Shown here: positions 51,975 through 63,100 of the stretch, in pieces | How positions within the stretch are numbered: the first letter of the stretch is position 1 | Layout: every line of letters starts with the position of its first letter | NCBI GenBank assembly: GCA_946965045.2 | Contig: OX337237.1 | Location: 992,001-1,056,000 of the forward strand | Reading direction: 5' to 3' | Source: Epithemia pelagica | Taxonomy: Eukaryota; Bacillariophyta; Bacillariophyceae; Surirellales; Surirellaceae | DNA: 64,000 bases | Notes under the pieces: model-generated | Databases searched by the model: none | Told to the model about the DNA's origin: nothing | The model's input: the letters and a program-made list of their open reading frames with translations, nothing else | Position numbers and translations under genes: made by a program

Positions 51975-53801
51975 TTACCAAGTCTTCAATGAGGATGTGT
52001 TGGGATAAAGAAAAAAGTCACCAAACCAATCGAAACGGGCCTTGAAGTACGATTTGATTCCCTTGGTAACTTTCTCCGCCCTGACAATGGATGCAATTTC
52101 ATCAAAGCCAGGGGATCCGGAGAAAATGGAGAAAGTGCAACGACGGGTCTTGTCGTACACCATCATTTCGTTCCGGTCGTCAAAGAGTTGCACTTTGACC
52201 CAGAACCGTTCACCCACTGCAGTCCCCTTGGGCAAATGAAGCCAAGTGAAATTCATTGGGACGACGTTGCCCGACCTGTCTGTGAAAGAAGGAAGGTCCT
52301 TTTCTGCTTCGTCGATAGGGCGTTCCAACTTGATTGCTACTGAATATTCCTTGCACATTGGTTTGTGCGATTTCCAATCCTTTCGCTGACACTCTTCGGA
52401 GCAGTACACTACCATTGTACATCGGGAGCAGTGGGAAAACCTGAGTTTGCTGTTGGAATCATCCTTTTGTCGTTTCTGACAGAAGGCGCACCTGTTGAGC
52501 TGGGCCTTTTGTCGACATTTTTCAATCTTGAGGAGGATAAATTCCTCCAGAAACGGGCTTCTAGGAAGGTCGGGGATTGAATGAAAGAGCATGTCACGTG
52601 CACAAAAGCCATTGGCATCTTTCAGGTCGATGGAGCAACCCTGTTCCTCGACCAAGAATTTGAAAACATCATGACGACGACTGGACAAAAGTATGTGATG
52701 CAAGGCAGTCATACCGTTGCGATCTTGCTCGTCCACCAACTTTCTGTTCCTATCCTCAATGCAAGGTCCTCCCAGCGACTGGAACAAGTTGCATGGGTCG
52801 ATCAAAAGCGTTTGACGAGATCCGTCCTTTGTCTCGTTTGTTTGTACCATGCAACATCCGGTCCCTATATCATACCCCTGTACTATCGCAAACGTTTGGT
52901 TCAAGTTATCTTCTTCGTCCATGCCGTCCACTACCACCCGTTTGCCAAAATAGGCGGAAACGCGAGATGCGGCAATACAATAACTGGCAATGCACAAGGT
53001 TGCCGGTGTTGCCATGGGACCGGCTGCATAATGGATAATGGTTTTTCCTGTAAGATCCTTGGCATCAGGTCGAGCACCGAACCGCAAAAGTATGGTGGCA
53101 ACAATCATGTGATTCATGCTTTGAGACATGGGATCGAGGAACATTTGACTTGCCATATGCAGCATCAGGAGAGATAAGCGTAAATGGGAATAGCGTGTTT
53201 CCAGCAACGCTGGTAGCGTGAGTGGTGGAGATCCCTGCAACTCGTTTCCTGTGGAGGCATGATATGCCACTTCCCGTAGTTTGTTGAAAACATCTTCGGG
53301 ATGCCCTCGAAGGACCAGCTGCACGAGTGGTGGAAGCAAGTCCCAGATCATGGATCGTACCTGGGTTGGACGTTTTGCCTTGTAGCTTTGAATCATTCGT
53401 TGGGATTCTGGAAGAAGGTTGGTCCACATCATCCAACAATCAAACCCCTGAGACGCGAGAGTGCGCAAGATTTGACGCTGACCTATCGTCGAGGGAATGG
53501 ATTGGTCCCCATCGTCCATGCAGTGTTGGTCATTGCGCTCCACTTGAGTTCCGGATCGGACCAAGAGTTCTCGAACAATGGATGTTTTTCGTTCGAGTGA
53601 GGTTTCCGTATTCAGTTCTCGAAACAATGCTTGACTGGTTTCGTCCAGTCCTTCACCGTTCATGAAATGAACAAAGCGGCGAAGCTTGTGATGTGCTTCA
53701 ATATTATTGGATGATTGACTTTGGCTGGCATTGGGATTGGTGCAGGAGCTGTCTTGGTGCTGCGCTTGGTCCTTCTTCTTTTGTCGTTGCTTGCGCCCCA
53801 T
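51975..53801 (-). CDS. Ankyrin-repeat and MYND zinc-finger protein (intact paralogue 3)
   Basis: 608 residues from the ATG at 53801 (MGRKQRQKK; both paralogues begin the same way, which fixes the start). The frame is open further upstream only from a non-ATG codon. A basic Ser-rich N-terminus and a helical region come first, then degenerate ankyrin repeats (VATILLRFGARPDAKDLTGKTIIHYAAG; NGMTALHHILLSSRRHDVFKFLVEEQG). A MYND finger spans C438-C483 with the full Cys/His set (CAFC, CSRC, YCSEEC, HKPMC). A conserved tail ends TSSLKTW. MYND fingers bind proline-rich peptides, so a protein-interaction role is likely; no enzymatic domain is visible. Two broken relatives lie at 31523-33264 and 34054-35316. 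Confidence 0.8.
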   Translation of the reverse strand: MGRKQRQKKKDQAQHQDSSCTNPNASQSQSSNNIEAHHKLRRFVHFMNGEGLDETSQALFRELNTETSLERKTSIVRELLVRSGTQVERNDQHCMDDGDQSIPSTIGQRQILRTLASQGFDCWMMWTNLLPESQRMIQSYKAKRPTQVRSMIWDLLPPLVQLVLRGHPEDVFNKLREVAYHASTGNELQGSPPLTLPALLETRYSHLRLSLLMLHMASQMFLDPMSQSMNHMIVATILLRFGARPDAKDLTGKTIIHYAAGPMATPATLCIASYCIAASRVSAYFGKRVVVDGMDEEDNLNQTFAIVQGYDIGTGCCMVQTNETKDGSRQTLLIDPCNLFQSLGGPCIEDRNRKLVDEQDRNGMTALHHILLSSRRHDVFKFLVEEQGCSIDLKDANGFCARDMLFHSIPDLPRSPFLEEFILLKIEKCRQKAQLNRCAFCQKRQKDDSNSKLRFSHCSRCTMVVYCSEECQRKDWKSHKPMCKEYSVAIKLERPIDEAEKDLPSFTDRSGNVVPMNFTWLHLPKGTAVGERFWVKVQLFDDRNEMMVYDKTRRCTFSIFSGSPGFDEIASIVRAEKVTKGIKSYFKARFDWFGDFFLYPNTSSLKTW

Positions 53802-54422
53802 TTTGGCTGTGTGGTATCTACTTCCTCGCAACTTTCCAACAAAGACTTGTGTTCTAGTCTCTCGCAATATATCTCTACTGGATGATGTTTTCCCGTTCTC
53901 TACTCGTGATCAGGGAAGTATGATCTGTCACTCGTGTGAAAGAGTGGTTTATGAGGAGACTTTGGGGTTGGCGGGCTCGTGACTAGGTCAAGCGAGCCAT
54001 CATCCTGGCGGCGGGACACCTTGTCACGCAAATAGAAAAAGTCTTCCTTCTCCTAGTTGTGACATCCAAATCTGAGGAACAACATGGTTGGTTACGGATC
54101 CAGGAGAGAGAGAAAAAACAAAAGATACCAGCTGCTTTTTAGTCGAGAGTTAATTTTGGATGCGCCATTTCAATAACAAGTTCTTGTGTGTGTTGCTAAC
54201 ATGTGCTCCCGGCGTCTCTCCTATTACCAAGACTTTTGCGTTGTTGCTTTGACCGAATAGGAATAGAGCTAATCCTTAACTCTTGCACCGTATCGTACGA
54301 GTAAGGAGGTACTCAAAACGACGATTCAGTCTTGCCTCGTCAGTAGAATACGATAGGCTCTTGATTTGGCCCGTTTGTTCTGCTATATAGTGTTGAATTG
54401 GGTTCCACGTTTCCGTTTTGGC
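53802..54422. other. Intergenic, no gene seen
   Basis: About 620 bases between two minus-strand genes, the presumed promoter of the ankyrin-MYND gene. No repeat or RNA gene is recognised. Confidence 0.4.
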
Positions 54423-55694
54423 TTACGTCGTCAAGCTTAGGACGGGTGGTTGTTGATCTTCATGGAACCATCCACTCGTGGCCCATCGATCTCGATCTTT
54501 GGTGGCCAATACTTCGTGAGGTAAGGTGACGGAATCAAACAAGACCAAGGTGCCTCCTCGAGGATCGACATCGTTCAGGATTTCCCCCACTTGAGGCGGT
54601 CGGCCCTGACCTTCTACGACTTGTTGTTGTTGTTGTTGTCGTCCGGCCAAGTATTCGGAAAACATGGATTTGGGCAATTCAATATATTGAAACCGATTGG
54701 CATAGCGGGGTGCCAAGAGGTAGCGTTTCGTCAAGCTTTCTCCTCCCGCCATGTACAAGAGAGGTTGCGCCGAAAATTCCTCGGTAATATATTCCACTTG
54801 GACGGAATTATTGTCTTTGAGAGTGTACAGTGCACATTGTCCATTGTGTCGACGAGCATCCATAAAGACGGGTCGTTCCACGGGATCCTCCACACTGGCT
54901 CGCAGCCATCCAATTTGCAAATCTCCATTGGGTCGTGCTCCAATCCTTGTCGAACTCCTGGCATCTCCGTGCGGATCGCTTCGTTCAAAGCATCGCAATT
55001 GTCCTCCATAGCGAGATCCCTTCCAATCTCGGTCATTGAGGTAAATGAGCCAACTGATACTCCGTCGGGTCGGATGCATCCATCCATCTCGACCCTTTAA
55101 TTCTTCATGATGTTCATCCACATGTCGCTTCAAAAAGGCACCGGGTCCAAATCGGGTATAGGATATTTCGGTACTGCCCCAGCCATACCGAGACGATTCC
55201 GTCGCCAATCCTTGCGCCAATTGGGGACGATTTAGAGTGCGCGATAAATCACTTCGGACCGTTTGCAGGACATTGCCCAAGCCTTGTCGAGTCGACCAGC
55301 TTCCTTGACGTGGATCTTTCCATTGCGGTAATTTCACTACGGCTCGGTTTTTGGTGGGATCAAATTTCCCAGTACTCCCATAGCCCGCCAAGGCATCGGT
55401 GGAGAATTGATGGGCTTCCCACAAGGTTTGGGCGTCCGATCGCAACTCGGAGACTTGTTGGGCATTCAAGAAATCGGGCACGACGGCAATCTTGCAATCG
55501 TCAATGAGTTCATAGACCGATTCAGAAAATAATTTGGAGGTAGACGAGGTAGCTTCGAGGAGTAATGGGTGGCGAGTTCGAAAACCTTGGCAGTGAGTAT
55601 GTTGTGGTTGTTGTGGTATGGCAAAGAACGCTGTGGTAACCTCCATCCACAACAAGAAAAGGGTCGGAGCGCAAAGTCGGCTTCCACGGCTCAT
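54423..55694 (-). CDS. 2OG-Fe(II) oxygenase with plastid-type presequence
   Basis: 423 residues from the ATG at 55694 (the frame opens earlier only at a TTG). MSRGSRLCAPTLFLLWMEVTTA is a signal peptide and FFAIPQ follows, with Phe at +1 as in diatom plastid presequences. The catalytic double-stranded beta-helix shows H191-x-D193 (FLKRHVDEHH), the YLN-DRDW and GGQLRCF strands, and H393 (LPHEVL) followed by DRDRWATSGWFH, whose Arg should bind 2-oxoglutarate. It belongs to the prolyl-4-hydroxylase/PKHD-like group. A Gln run (QQQQQQ) sits in a loop. The substrate is unknown. It is divergent from the phosphoglycerate mutase gene, with a shared about 600-bp upstream region. Confidence 0.75.
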   Translation of the reverse strand: MSRGSRLCAPTLFLLWMEVTTAFFAIPQQPQHTHCQGFRTRHPLLLEATSSTSKLFSESVYELIDDCKIAVVPDFLNAQQVSELRSDAQTLWEAHQFSTDALAGYGSTGKFDPTKNRAVVKLPQWKDPRQGSWSTRQGLGNVLQTVRSDLSRTLNRPQLAQGLATESSRYGWGSTEISYTRFGPGAFLKRHVDEHHEELKGRDGWMHPTRRSISWLIYLNDRDWKGSRYGGQLRCFERSDPHGDARSSTRIGARPNGDLQIGWLRASVEDPVERPVFMDARRHNGQCALYTLKDNNSVQVEYITEEFSAQPLLYMAGGESLTKRYLLAPRYANRFQYIELPKSMFSEYLAGRQQQQQQVVEGQGRPPQVGEILNDVDPRGGTLVLFDSVTLPHEVLATKDRDRWATSGWFHEDQQPPVLSLTT

Positions 55695-56301
55695 ACTTGC
55701 GCGTGAGGGACTGGTCTCTTTCGTTGAAAACAATACGAGGCTACAATGAGAAAAAGAGACGACAGATCCCAAACGATCAAACCATCATCATGGTCGTCCA
55801 TAATGCAGTATCTATGTGAGTCGTCGCTGGGTCGCTTCTAACTGTTCTTCAAGTTATGGATCGGACGGAGGACGGACTGACCGCAAAAAAGGTCGTGGTC
55901 CCGTTGAAAAAGAATCTTTTGATCTTGGTTCGAAACAATGTCGCAGATTTTAGTACTTCTTAGCGACAGTTTTAAAGTCGCATTTAAAGAGATGAATTCA
56001 ACCCCATAGACAGGGACTTAACAGCGATTGTTTGTATCTGGGAAGTAATTATTCAGCATCGTACGTTGTACAAAACACGTCAGCCATCCTTGCACATCGA
56101 TCAAGAGCAAGAGGTGAAGAGGTGGTGTCTTCCGAATGGGGACACGCATTCTCTCACATCCACGAGATTCTTTGGGACAGAACAGCCCTATTGATATTGA
56201 GCCCAAAAAGACCACAACGAATCGAACGCTGACAGCAAAGAAGCAGCAACTCAAGGTGTTTGCCTCCAAGAACCATTATATTCTGTCGAGTTGTACCCAC
56301 C
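55695..56301. promoter_or_regulatory. Shared divergent upstream region
   Basis: About 600 bases between two head-to-head genes, both with plastid-type presequences. It probably holds both promoters. No specific motif can be supported. Confidence 0.4.
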
Positions 56302-59300
56302 ATGATGCGCTCACTCAAACGGTTTCTGCCACTCTTGGCGGTGATTGGATGCTTGTCTCTTGGTGGTTGGATGGACCCTCACTGGGTCGTCGTTGTTTCT
56401 GCCTTTCAACCACAACCACCACGAGGAGCAAAACGAAATCACCAATGGCCATCCATCCAATGGAACCGTGAGTCCTATGTTCCGGTTGGCATGACGGCCG
56501 AGGACGAGAATCGAATCGATGACAGCAACGACAACAACAAGAACGACCCACTGGAACGCACGAATGAAAACAACAACAGCAACGAGGAGAGGCAGCAGGA
56601 AGAATCGTTGGCTACAACGGTCGTTGGAACCAAAATGGAATGGAATGGTTATGCGGCACGACAAACCCGGTATAGTACCATGCTGGATGAACCTCCCCTC
56701 AGTCGCTTGTTGACGCGACGTCCTCCTCCCATTCAAGTGTCCAATAACAACAACAATAATAATAATAATGGCCTTGCTTCGGCTGCCTCCAATCCAATGC
56801 CCAATGGCGGAGGAAGTGTTGCGACCGCCCCGGCTGCAACAACTGCCTCCATGAGTTCTTCCACCCAAACCTCTACTTCTGCATCAGTGTCATCTTCCAC
56901 TTCTGGAACACTGTCTTCCCGATCCGCAGCATCATCCTCATCATCCCCCACAACGCCGTCTGTGGCCGATGCATCGTCGTCCTTGTTGGATCAAGACGAT
57001 GAAAATGAAGATGGTTGGAAAGAATTGCGGAAACGACCCTTTCATCAACAATGGTGGACGTCTGTGACCAAACAATGGTCCGCTGTCATTTCTTCCAGTC
57101 GCAACAACCTCTCCGCCAATGGCAATCGTCGTCAAGAACCGGGCACCTTAATTTTGGTACGACACGGTGAATCGACCTGGAATGCCAACAAGACGTTTAC
57201 GGGATGGTCCGACTATGCCGACTTGTCGGATTGGGGAACACGAGAAGTGGAACATGCTGCTCGGTTGCTTTTGGAGGGTGGCTATGATATTGATGTCGTC
57301 TTTACCAGTCGACTGCAACGGGCCATTCGATCCGTTTGGATTATTTTGCAAGAATTAAATCAAGTCTATTTGCCCGTTTTTAAAAGTTGGCGGTTGAATG
57401 AACGCATGTATGGCAAATTGCAAGGTCTGTCCAAATCCGATACCGCCGAACAACTGGGACACGACGTTGTCCAAAATTGGAGAGGATCGCTGTATGCGTA
57501 AGTGCATGCTGTCTGCTTTGATATATTTGGTACAGTGATGAATGTCGATGGGCTTAGCCAAAGGTGCTGCTCTTTCGTGCGGGCAACCGCAACTCGATTG
57601 TGATTGTTCACATGCACTCACGAGTTTTTTTCTTGCTGTGCCAATGACGACAAACTTGTTACTATCATCTTAAACAGGAGACCTCCCGCATTGGCCATGT
57701 CAGATGAATATTGGCCTGGTCGAGAACGAAAATATGCTGACTTGCATCCAGAACAAATCCCCGTTACCGAGTCATTGTCGGATTGCATGAAACGTACGAT
57801 TCCAATTTGGGAAACCAAAATATTATATGAACTGCGCAATGGTCGCAACGTCATGGTCGTAGCGCATGCCAATACACTTCGCGGTTTGGTCAAAACCATT
57901 GACAATATCAGCGATCAAGATATTCGCAACGTTGCCATTCCCACTGGAATTCCCATTATTTACAAATTTGATCACAATTTGCAGTCCTTGCCCCCTCCCG
58001 GTGATCTTCAAACGGCATGTCAAAAGCACATGAATGGTATGTTTTTGGAAGAACCAGGACTATTGAAACAGGCCTTGGCTCGTGAAGAAGAGTGGTCGAG
58101 GGCGGTTCCGGGGTACAATCCCACAATGAAACGCAGCAAAACACCCATGAGTTCCTTGGAACGAAGTTTGTGTAAGTCCTTGAAGAATTCGAAACACGTC
58201 GTGAGTGAAACAGTATTTCTTACTTTCGGTGAAACACCGCTGTTCTGTTGTCTACGCAGACAAATTGCAAGCAGAGCGAGAGCTCAAGAGTTGGGCCGAA
58301 CAGTTTATTGATCCCAATGCGGAAGCTGAAGATGACGGTACCGACGGAAACAATGGAATGCCCATCCGACTTAATGGAGGTTGGAGAGATGATTTGACAA
58401 TGAACGGTGGTAATGGTTTGGATCTCGATCAGGAACCTGCGGTAGTAGCCAACTTGGTGACTCAACGTTGTGCCCCGCAAGGCCCGGAAACGTCCTTGAA
58501 AACAACGACCGGCGCCCTCCCCCCTGCACCAATCCGAAAGGATGCTGTCATTGTCATTATTCGACATGGCAAGACGGAACACAACAAATTGGGGCTGTTT
58601 ACTGGATGGGAGGATGCTCCCTTGGCTCGAGATGGCGTATTAGAAGCGCAAGAAGCAGGACGTCTACTAAAGGCACATGGCTTTGAATTTGATGTCGTCT
58701 ACACAAGTTGGCTGTCGCGTGCCATTGAGACGGCATGGGAAGTGTTGGATCAAATGGATTGTTTGTGGCTGCCAATCATCAAAACCTGGCGCCTGAATGA
58801 ACGCATGTATGGGAAACTAACGGGTTTGTCGAAGCACATGGTCAAGCAACGACATGGAGAGAAACAGTTCAAGGCATGGAGACGGGGATACAACACACCG
58901 CCACCCAAAGTATCGAGTTTCTCTCAGCATTATCCAGGAAACGACCTCCGCTATCAAAAATACATTAGTGATGTTCGATATTCTCTTCGCGAATCTGTCA
59001 TTCGCTCCATTGAAAGTGGTCGACCGACCTTGTCGAGGAAATTGCCAAAAGCGGAGTCACTCAAAGATTGCATGGATCGAACTGTTCCCTTTTTTACAGA
59101 AAAGATTGTTCCCGAAGCGATTGAACAGGGCAAGCGGGTGTTGATATCCAGCAGTGAAAATGCCATTAGGGGACTACTTATGCATTTGTGCGAGATTCCA
59201 GCAGATAAGATTACTGGATTGGAAATCCCCAATGGCTTGCCACTCATTTTTGATCCACGATCAAAATGCGTTAAATTGTTGGATGATGGATCAGGCCGAG

Positions 59301-59479
59301 ATCCATTGGAAGTTTACAACTTTGGTTCCGCGGCGAAGTACTTGTTTCGACCTTGTCAAAATGAAGACGACGACGAGGAATGTGACATTTACATGACAGG
59401 CTTTCAACCGCCATCCTTGTCGTCGGAAGAGAAGGCAGCCATAGAAGCCATCAAAAGCGGAAAAGCAACATTTGAGTAA
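56302..59479 (+). CDS. Tandem phosphoglycerate mutase, plastid-type presequence, three exons
   Basis: Exons 56302-57497, 57678-58171 and 58260-59479 join to 969 residues in one frame. A signal-like N-terminus ends VVVVSA before FQPQPP (ASAFAP-type site). A Ser/Asn-rich linker (about 60-270) comes next. Domain 1 is a cofactor-dependent phosphoglycerate mutase (dPGAM) fold: RHGES with phosphorylated H288, the WRLNERMYGKLQGL signature and the second catalytic H462 in VVAHANTLRG. Domain 2 repeats the fold: RHGKT with H666, WRLNERMYGKLTGL, but VLISSSENAIRG where the second His should be, with Ser862 in its place. Domain 1 should interconvert 3- and 2-phosphoglycerate, probably in the plastid; domain 2 may be inactive or regulatory. 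It could instead be a different phosphatase-like activity. Confidence 0.85.
57498..57677 (+). other. Intron 1 of the phosphoglycerate mutase gene
   Basis: 180 bp, GTAAGT...TAAACAG. It falls inside domain 1 (LYA|RPPA) and splicing restores a continuous fold. Confidence 0.8.
58172..58259 (+). other. Intron 2 of the phosphoglycerate mutase gene
   Basis: 88 bp, T|GTAAGT...TACGCAG|AC, in the linker between the two domains. The joined codon is Tyr and the frame continues. Confidence 0.8.
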
Positions 59480-60123
59480 TCGAGGGAGAACCGATAAACG
59501 CATGACTTTTGTCGCTAGTCTCTCCTGCTCGAGTGTCCCAGTTGGATCACAAATTGAAAGATCTCTGATCAACCAGATAATGGAACAACACATAGATATT
59601 CCGAAGGACAGGCGATAGCTATGTGTGGCAAGACACGGGCAGTAGAAGGGCACATTGATCATATCATGATAATTATGGATTGTATGGGTGAATCTTAACT
59701 CTTGTATTTTATCCTTATATTCTACGTTGATACCAATGCGTGAAGTATTTCTTATGATTATTAACGCGGCGTTCCGTCCCCGGCATAGTAACATGTCACG
59801 CCTTCAGCTCCTTCCCACTCTGCGTGATAGTCTCCAGATCTTTCAGACATGCCCAGGAACACAGAGTGATTCCTTTCAAACAATCTGGTTAAAGCTATCT
59901 GCATCAATGTCTCCGTCAGCTGAATGTTCCGAAACGATCATGAGCTGCGAAAGAGTTTGTACGGACTTCGAAACTCGAAAGGTGGCAGAGTATTTCCACT
60001 TCGTAGCTTGGCATATTTGCATTGTCTATCCCCCATTGCCTACCAATGCAAGGACCTCAACCTGAGACGCTTTCTCATTGTACACTTCCGTTCACTCACA
60101 CATGTCGACTTGTGTCGGTCTCA
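59480..60123. other. Intergenic, convergent gene ends
   Basis: About 640 bases between the 3' ends of two convergent genes. No supported gene, repeat or RNA is seen. Confidence 0.4.
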
Positions 60124-63100
60124 TCAGACTTGAATATGTTGCCGTTGAAAGTTTTCAGTGGCACTTGTTACTCCACTCTCAAGATGTTTCGGAGGCGATG
60201 ACGTAACGGTTGTTGCCGTTGCTATACTAACAGTCGGTATCACTTTTGTTTGTTGAGCACTGGAGGAGTTCCCCCCGTCCTGCTGGATGCCAGGGATTGA
60301 CGACAACGTCATGTTACCACCCCAGGGGGAAGAAGGAGATGACACGGCGTCCATGTGTCCGTCTGCACTTGGCATTTGAGCAGGACTGGCAGTAAGGGCT
60401 GTGGCTGATGCATCATTGCTGTTGTTGTTCTTGACTACTGATCGCTTCTTTTTGCTGGTTGCTTTCCGTTTGGATTGCTGTTGCTCAATTTGATTGGTCA
60501 AATCATGGATTTTCTTCTGGGCACGGCGCAATTCCGTTTCAAACTGTCGAGCCTGCTGTTCGGCCTGATCGCGTTGCAACAGTACCTTGACAAAGGCCGC
60601 TTGACGAGGTCCTTCGGGAGACACAGGAGTTGCAGCCGGCTTTTTGCCTGGTAAAAGAGGCGGTGGATTCCGCTTGTTCGTGTGACTGCCATTTCGAGCT
60701 CCAGTTTTGGTCTTGGTTTTGTTATTATTGTTGTCCCGGTTGGGCGAAAAAGGCAACCTCACCGGTAGTTCCGTCGCTGTTTCTGGTTGCAATGTGTCTG
60801 GCCGGTTTGGATCTTCAACAGGCGACGAGCCAGCGAAGAGTGGAGAGACACTATTTACGATAGTTTCGTGTGTATCCAGATTTGATTCGGAAACAATGTC
60901 TTCCCTTTCGCTGTGAAATGGTTCCTTCGGCATTGCTGTGTTCATTGGTCCGTCTTCTGAGGACGGTTGTCCCGAAGCGTCAGGAGAGATTAGGACCGCC
61001 GGAGTGGATTTGGAGGTCGATCCATCGTCGTTCAGAATGCTGCTTGCTGTTAACGTCAGCGGTGGAGGTGGTACTTGCGAGGGTTGCTGTTGTTGTTGAC
61101 TTGGTCGTTCCTGTTCGTCTTCGTGGTCACTTCCATGCCCCGATTCTTCGGCATCCGTCAACTCATCGTCCGTCACCATGGATTCTTGGTTGTCATTAAT
61201 TTTGACAATCATTCGATTGACTTGTTCAGGACTGTCAATGCTGTCATCGTCGCCATCGTCTGTGTCGTCGTATCCGTCCATGTCATCATCGCTTTCCATG
61301 GACCCGTTCTGGACCAGCGACGACAGTCCAGTATATTCATGTTGTTGCTCCGAGGATAATGATTCTTCACTCATTTCGCAACTTTCATCTTGTTGTACCG
61401 ATTCCAACAAGGAACCTGCGGACCGATGATTGTCGAGGTTCGAAACAGCGTTGCTGTTGTTGTTGCTATTATGGTTGTGGAGAGGGTGATTATTCCCTGA
61501 GTCATCGACGTTACTGGAATTGCCAAGAGAATTCTCGTTTTCATCCTCTTCTCGATCGTCGTCATTGTCGTCATCATCATCGTCGTCTCCTTCATCATCG
61601 CCATCGTTTTCGTCACCGCTAAAAACCCCATCAATTTCTAACAAGGCACACGATGCCGAAATTCTTGACGCCTCGGCCGCAAGGGCATCGACTTGTTCTT
61701 TCTGTTCTTGTCGTGGTTGTTGTTGTGCGTCGGCTGGCCTCGCTTCTTGTGAAAGTGTTTGTTGTTGTGGTGGTTGCTCTTGCGGTGTTGATGTGGCTGT
61801 CTGCCATGCACTATTCGTTTCGTGCAACGCAGTTCCTTCTTCTCCTCCCATAATAGGGTCCGATGGATACAGGGGTCCATCGTCGGCTTCAAAGACATCG
61901 TGTTCAAAGGTCGATGGTACATACCGCGGAGATGCTACCGACCTGGTTCGGTCGTTCTCCTCCTCCTCTTTTCCGTTGTTGTTGGCGGACGAATCCTTCA
62001 AGTCACCCTTCCATGCCACAGGAGACTCTCCTGCTGGTTGTGAGGATGACGTATCCGACAGGAATGGTGCTGTCGCAAGGGGTGCTACGGCTGTGACTGT
62101 GTTTTTGGTTGTGGGTGGCGATCGAGACCAGGTGGTGGTTACCGGCCCCGAGTAGTTGCCGGGTGCTTGTTCCGTTGGTGGTGGTGGAGGTGGATCGTTG
62201 GGTGGTGGTGGTGGGATACGTGGATTTCCGGGGGTACGCATCGCTGTCGATTTTGTTTTGGCGGTTGCCGTCAAGCTGCCAGCCTTGGTCTTTTTCTTTT
62301 TGGTTCCACTCGTCTTTTTGATAGATGTGTTGGTAGTGTTGCGCAATTGTTTCGTTCCAGAACCAGTAGTCGTCGTTGTGGAGGTGGCGTTTGTCGAAGT
62401 GGCACCTGCCTTGTCCTTTTTCTTCTTTTTGCGTGTTTTCTTGTTAGAAGTATTGCTCGCCGTGCTACTATTGCTACCAACGGACGAATCATCGTTGGAG
62501 GCTTGTGATTTTTTGGAGCCAGCTTTCTTGCTCTTTGTTGTTGGTATCGCAGAAGCTTGTTGTTGTTGTCTTTGCTGTTGCTGTTCTTCCTTTTCTTGTT
62601 GGAATTGAGCGGCCGTTTCTGCCGCATAGTATTCGACAAAGGAAATGGCTTGCAATTGAAATTCCAATCGTTCCACCTGTCGATCACGATCTTCTTCGGT
62701 CTCGCGCAATCGTTCACTCAAATGAGCAATGGTAGTTCGCAAAGTTTGAATGGTCATGTGATTGTTTTCCAATTCCAGTTGCAATTCTCGAATGGCTTGT
62801 AACAATACGCTCGGAGGTGTCGAGGGACGCAAAATGCCACCGGCCGCCATGCGTTTGACACCACTCGTGGTGGTTGTGGTGGCAGCTGGTGGTGGAGGAG
62901 GGCGTGGTGCTGGAGAAGGCCGCAGTGATTGTGAGGGGGGTTGCCGAACCGTAAAGTCCGATGTAGAACTCGTAAGCGAAACGGGTGCCGATGGTTCCGT
63001 CCGTGCATTTGATGGTGTCGAAGAAGATGAAGAGACAAAGGAGTTGTACAACAACCTTCGTGGAGCCGTGGTTTTTGTAGATGTTTCTGATGACATTGAA

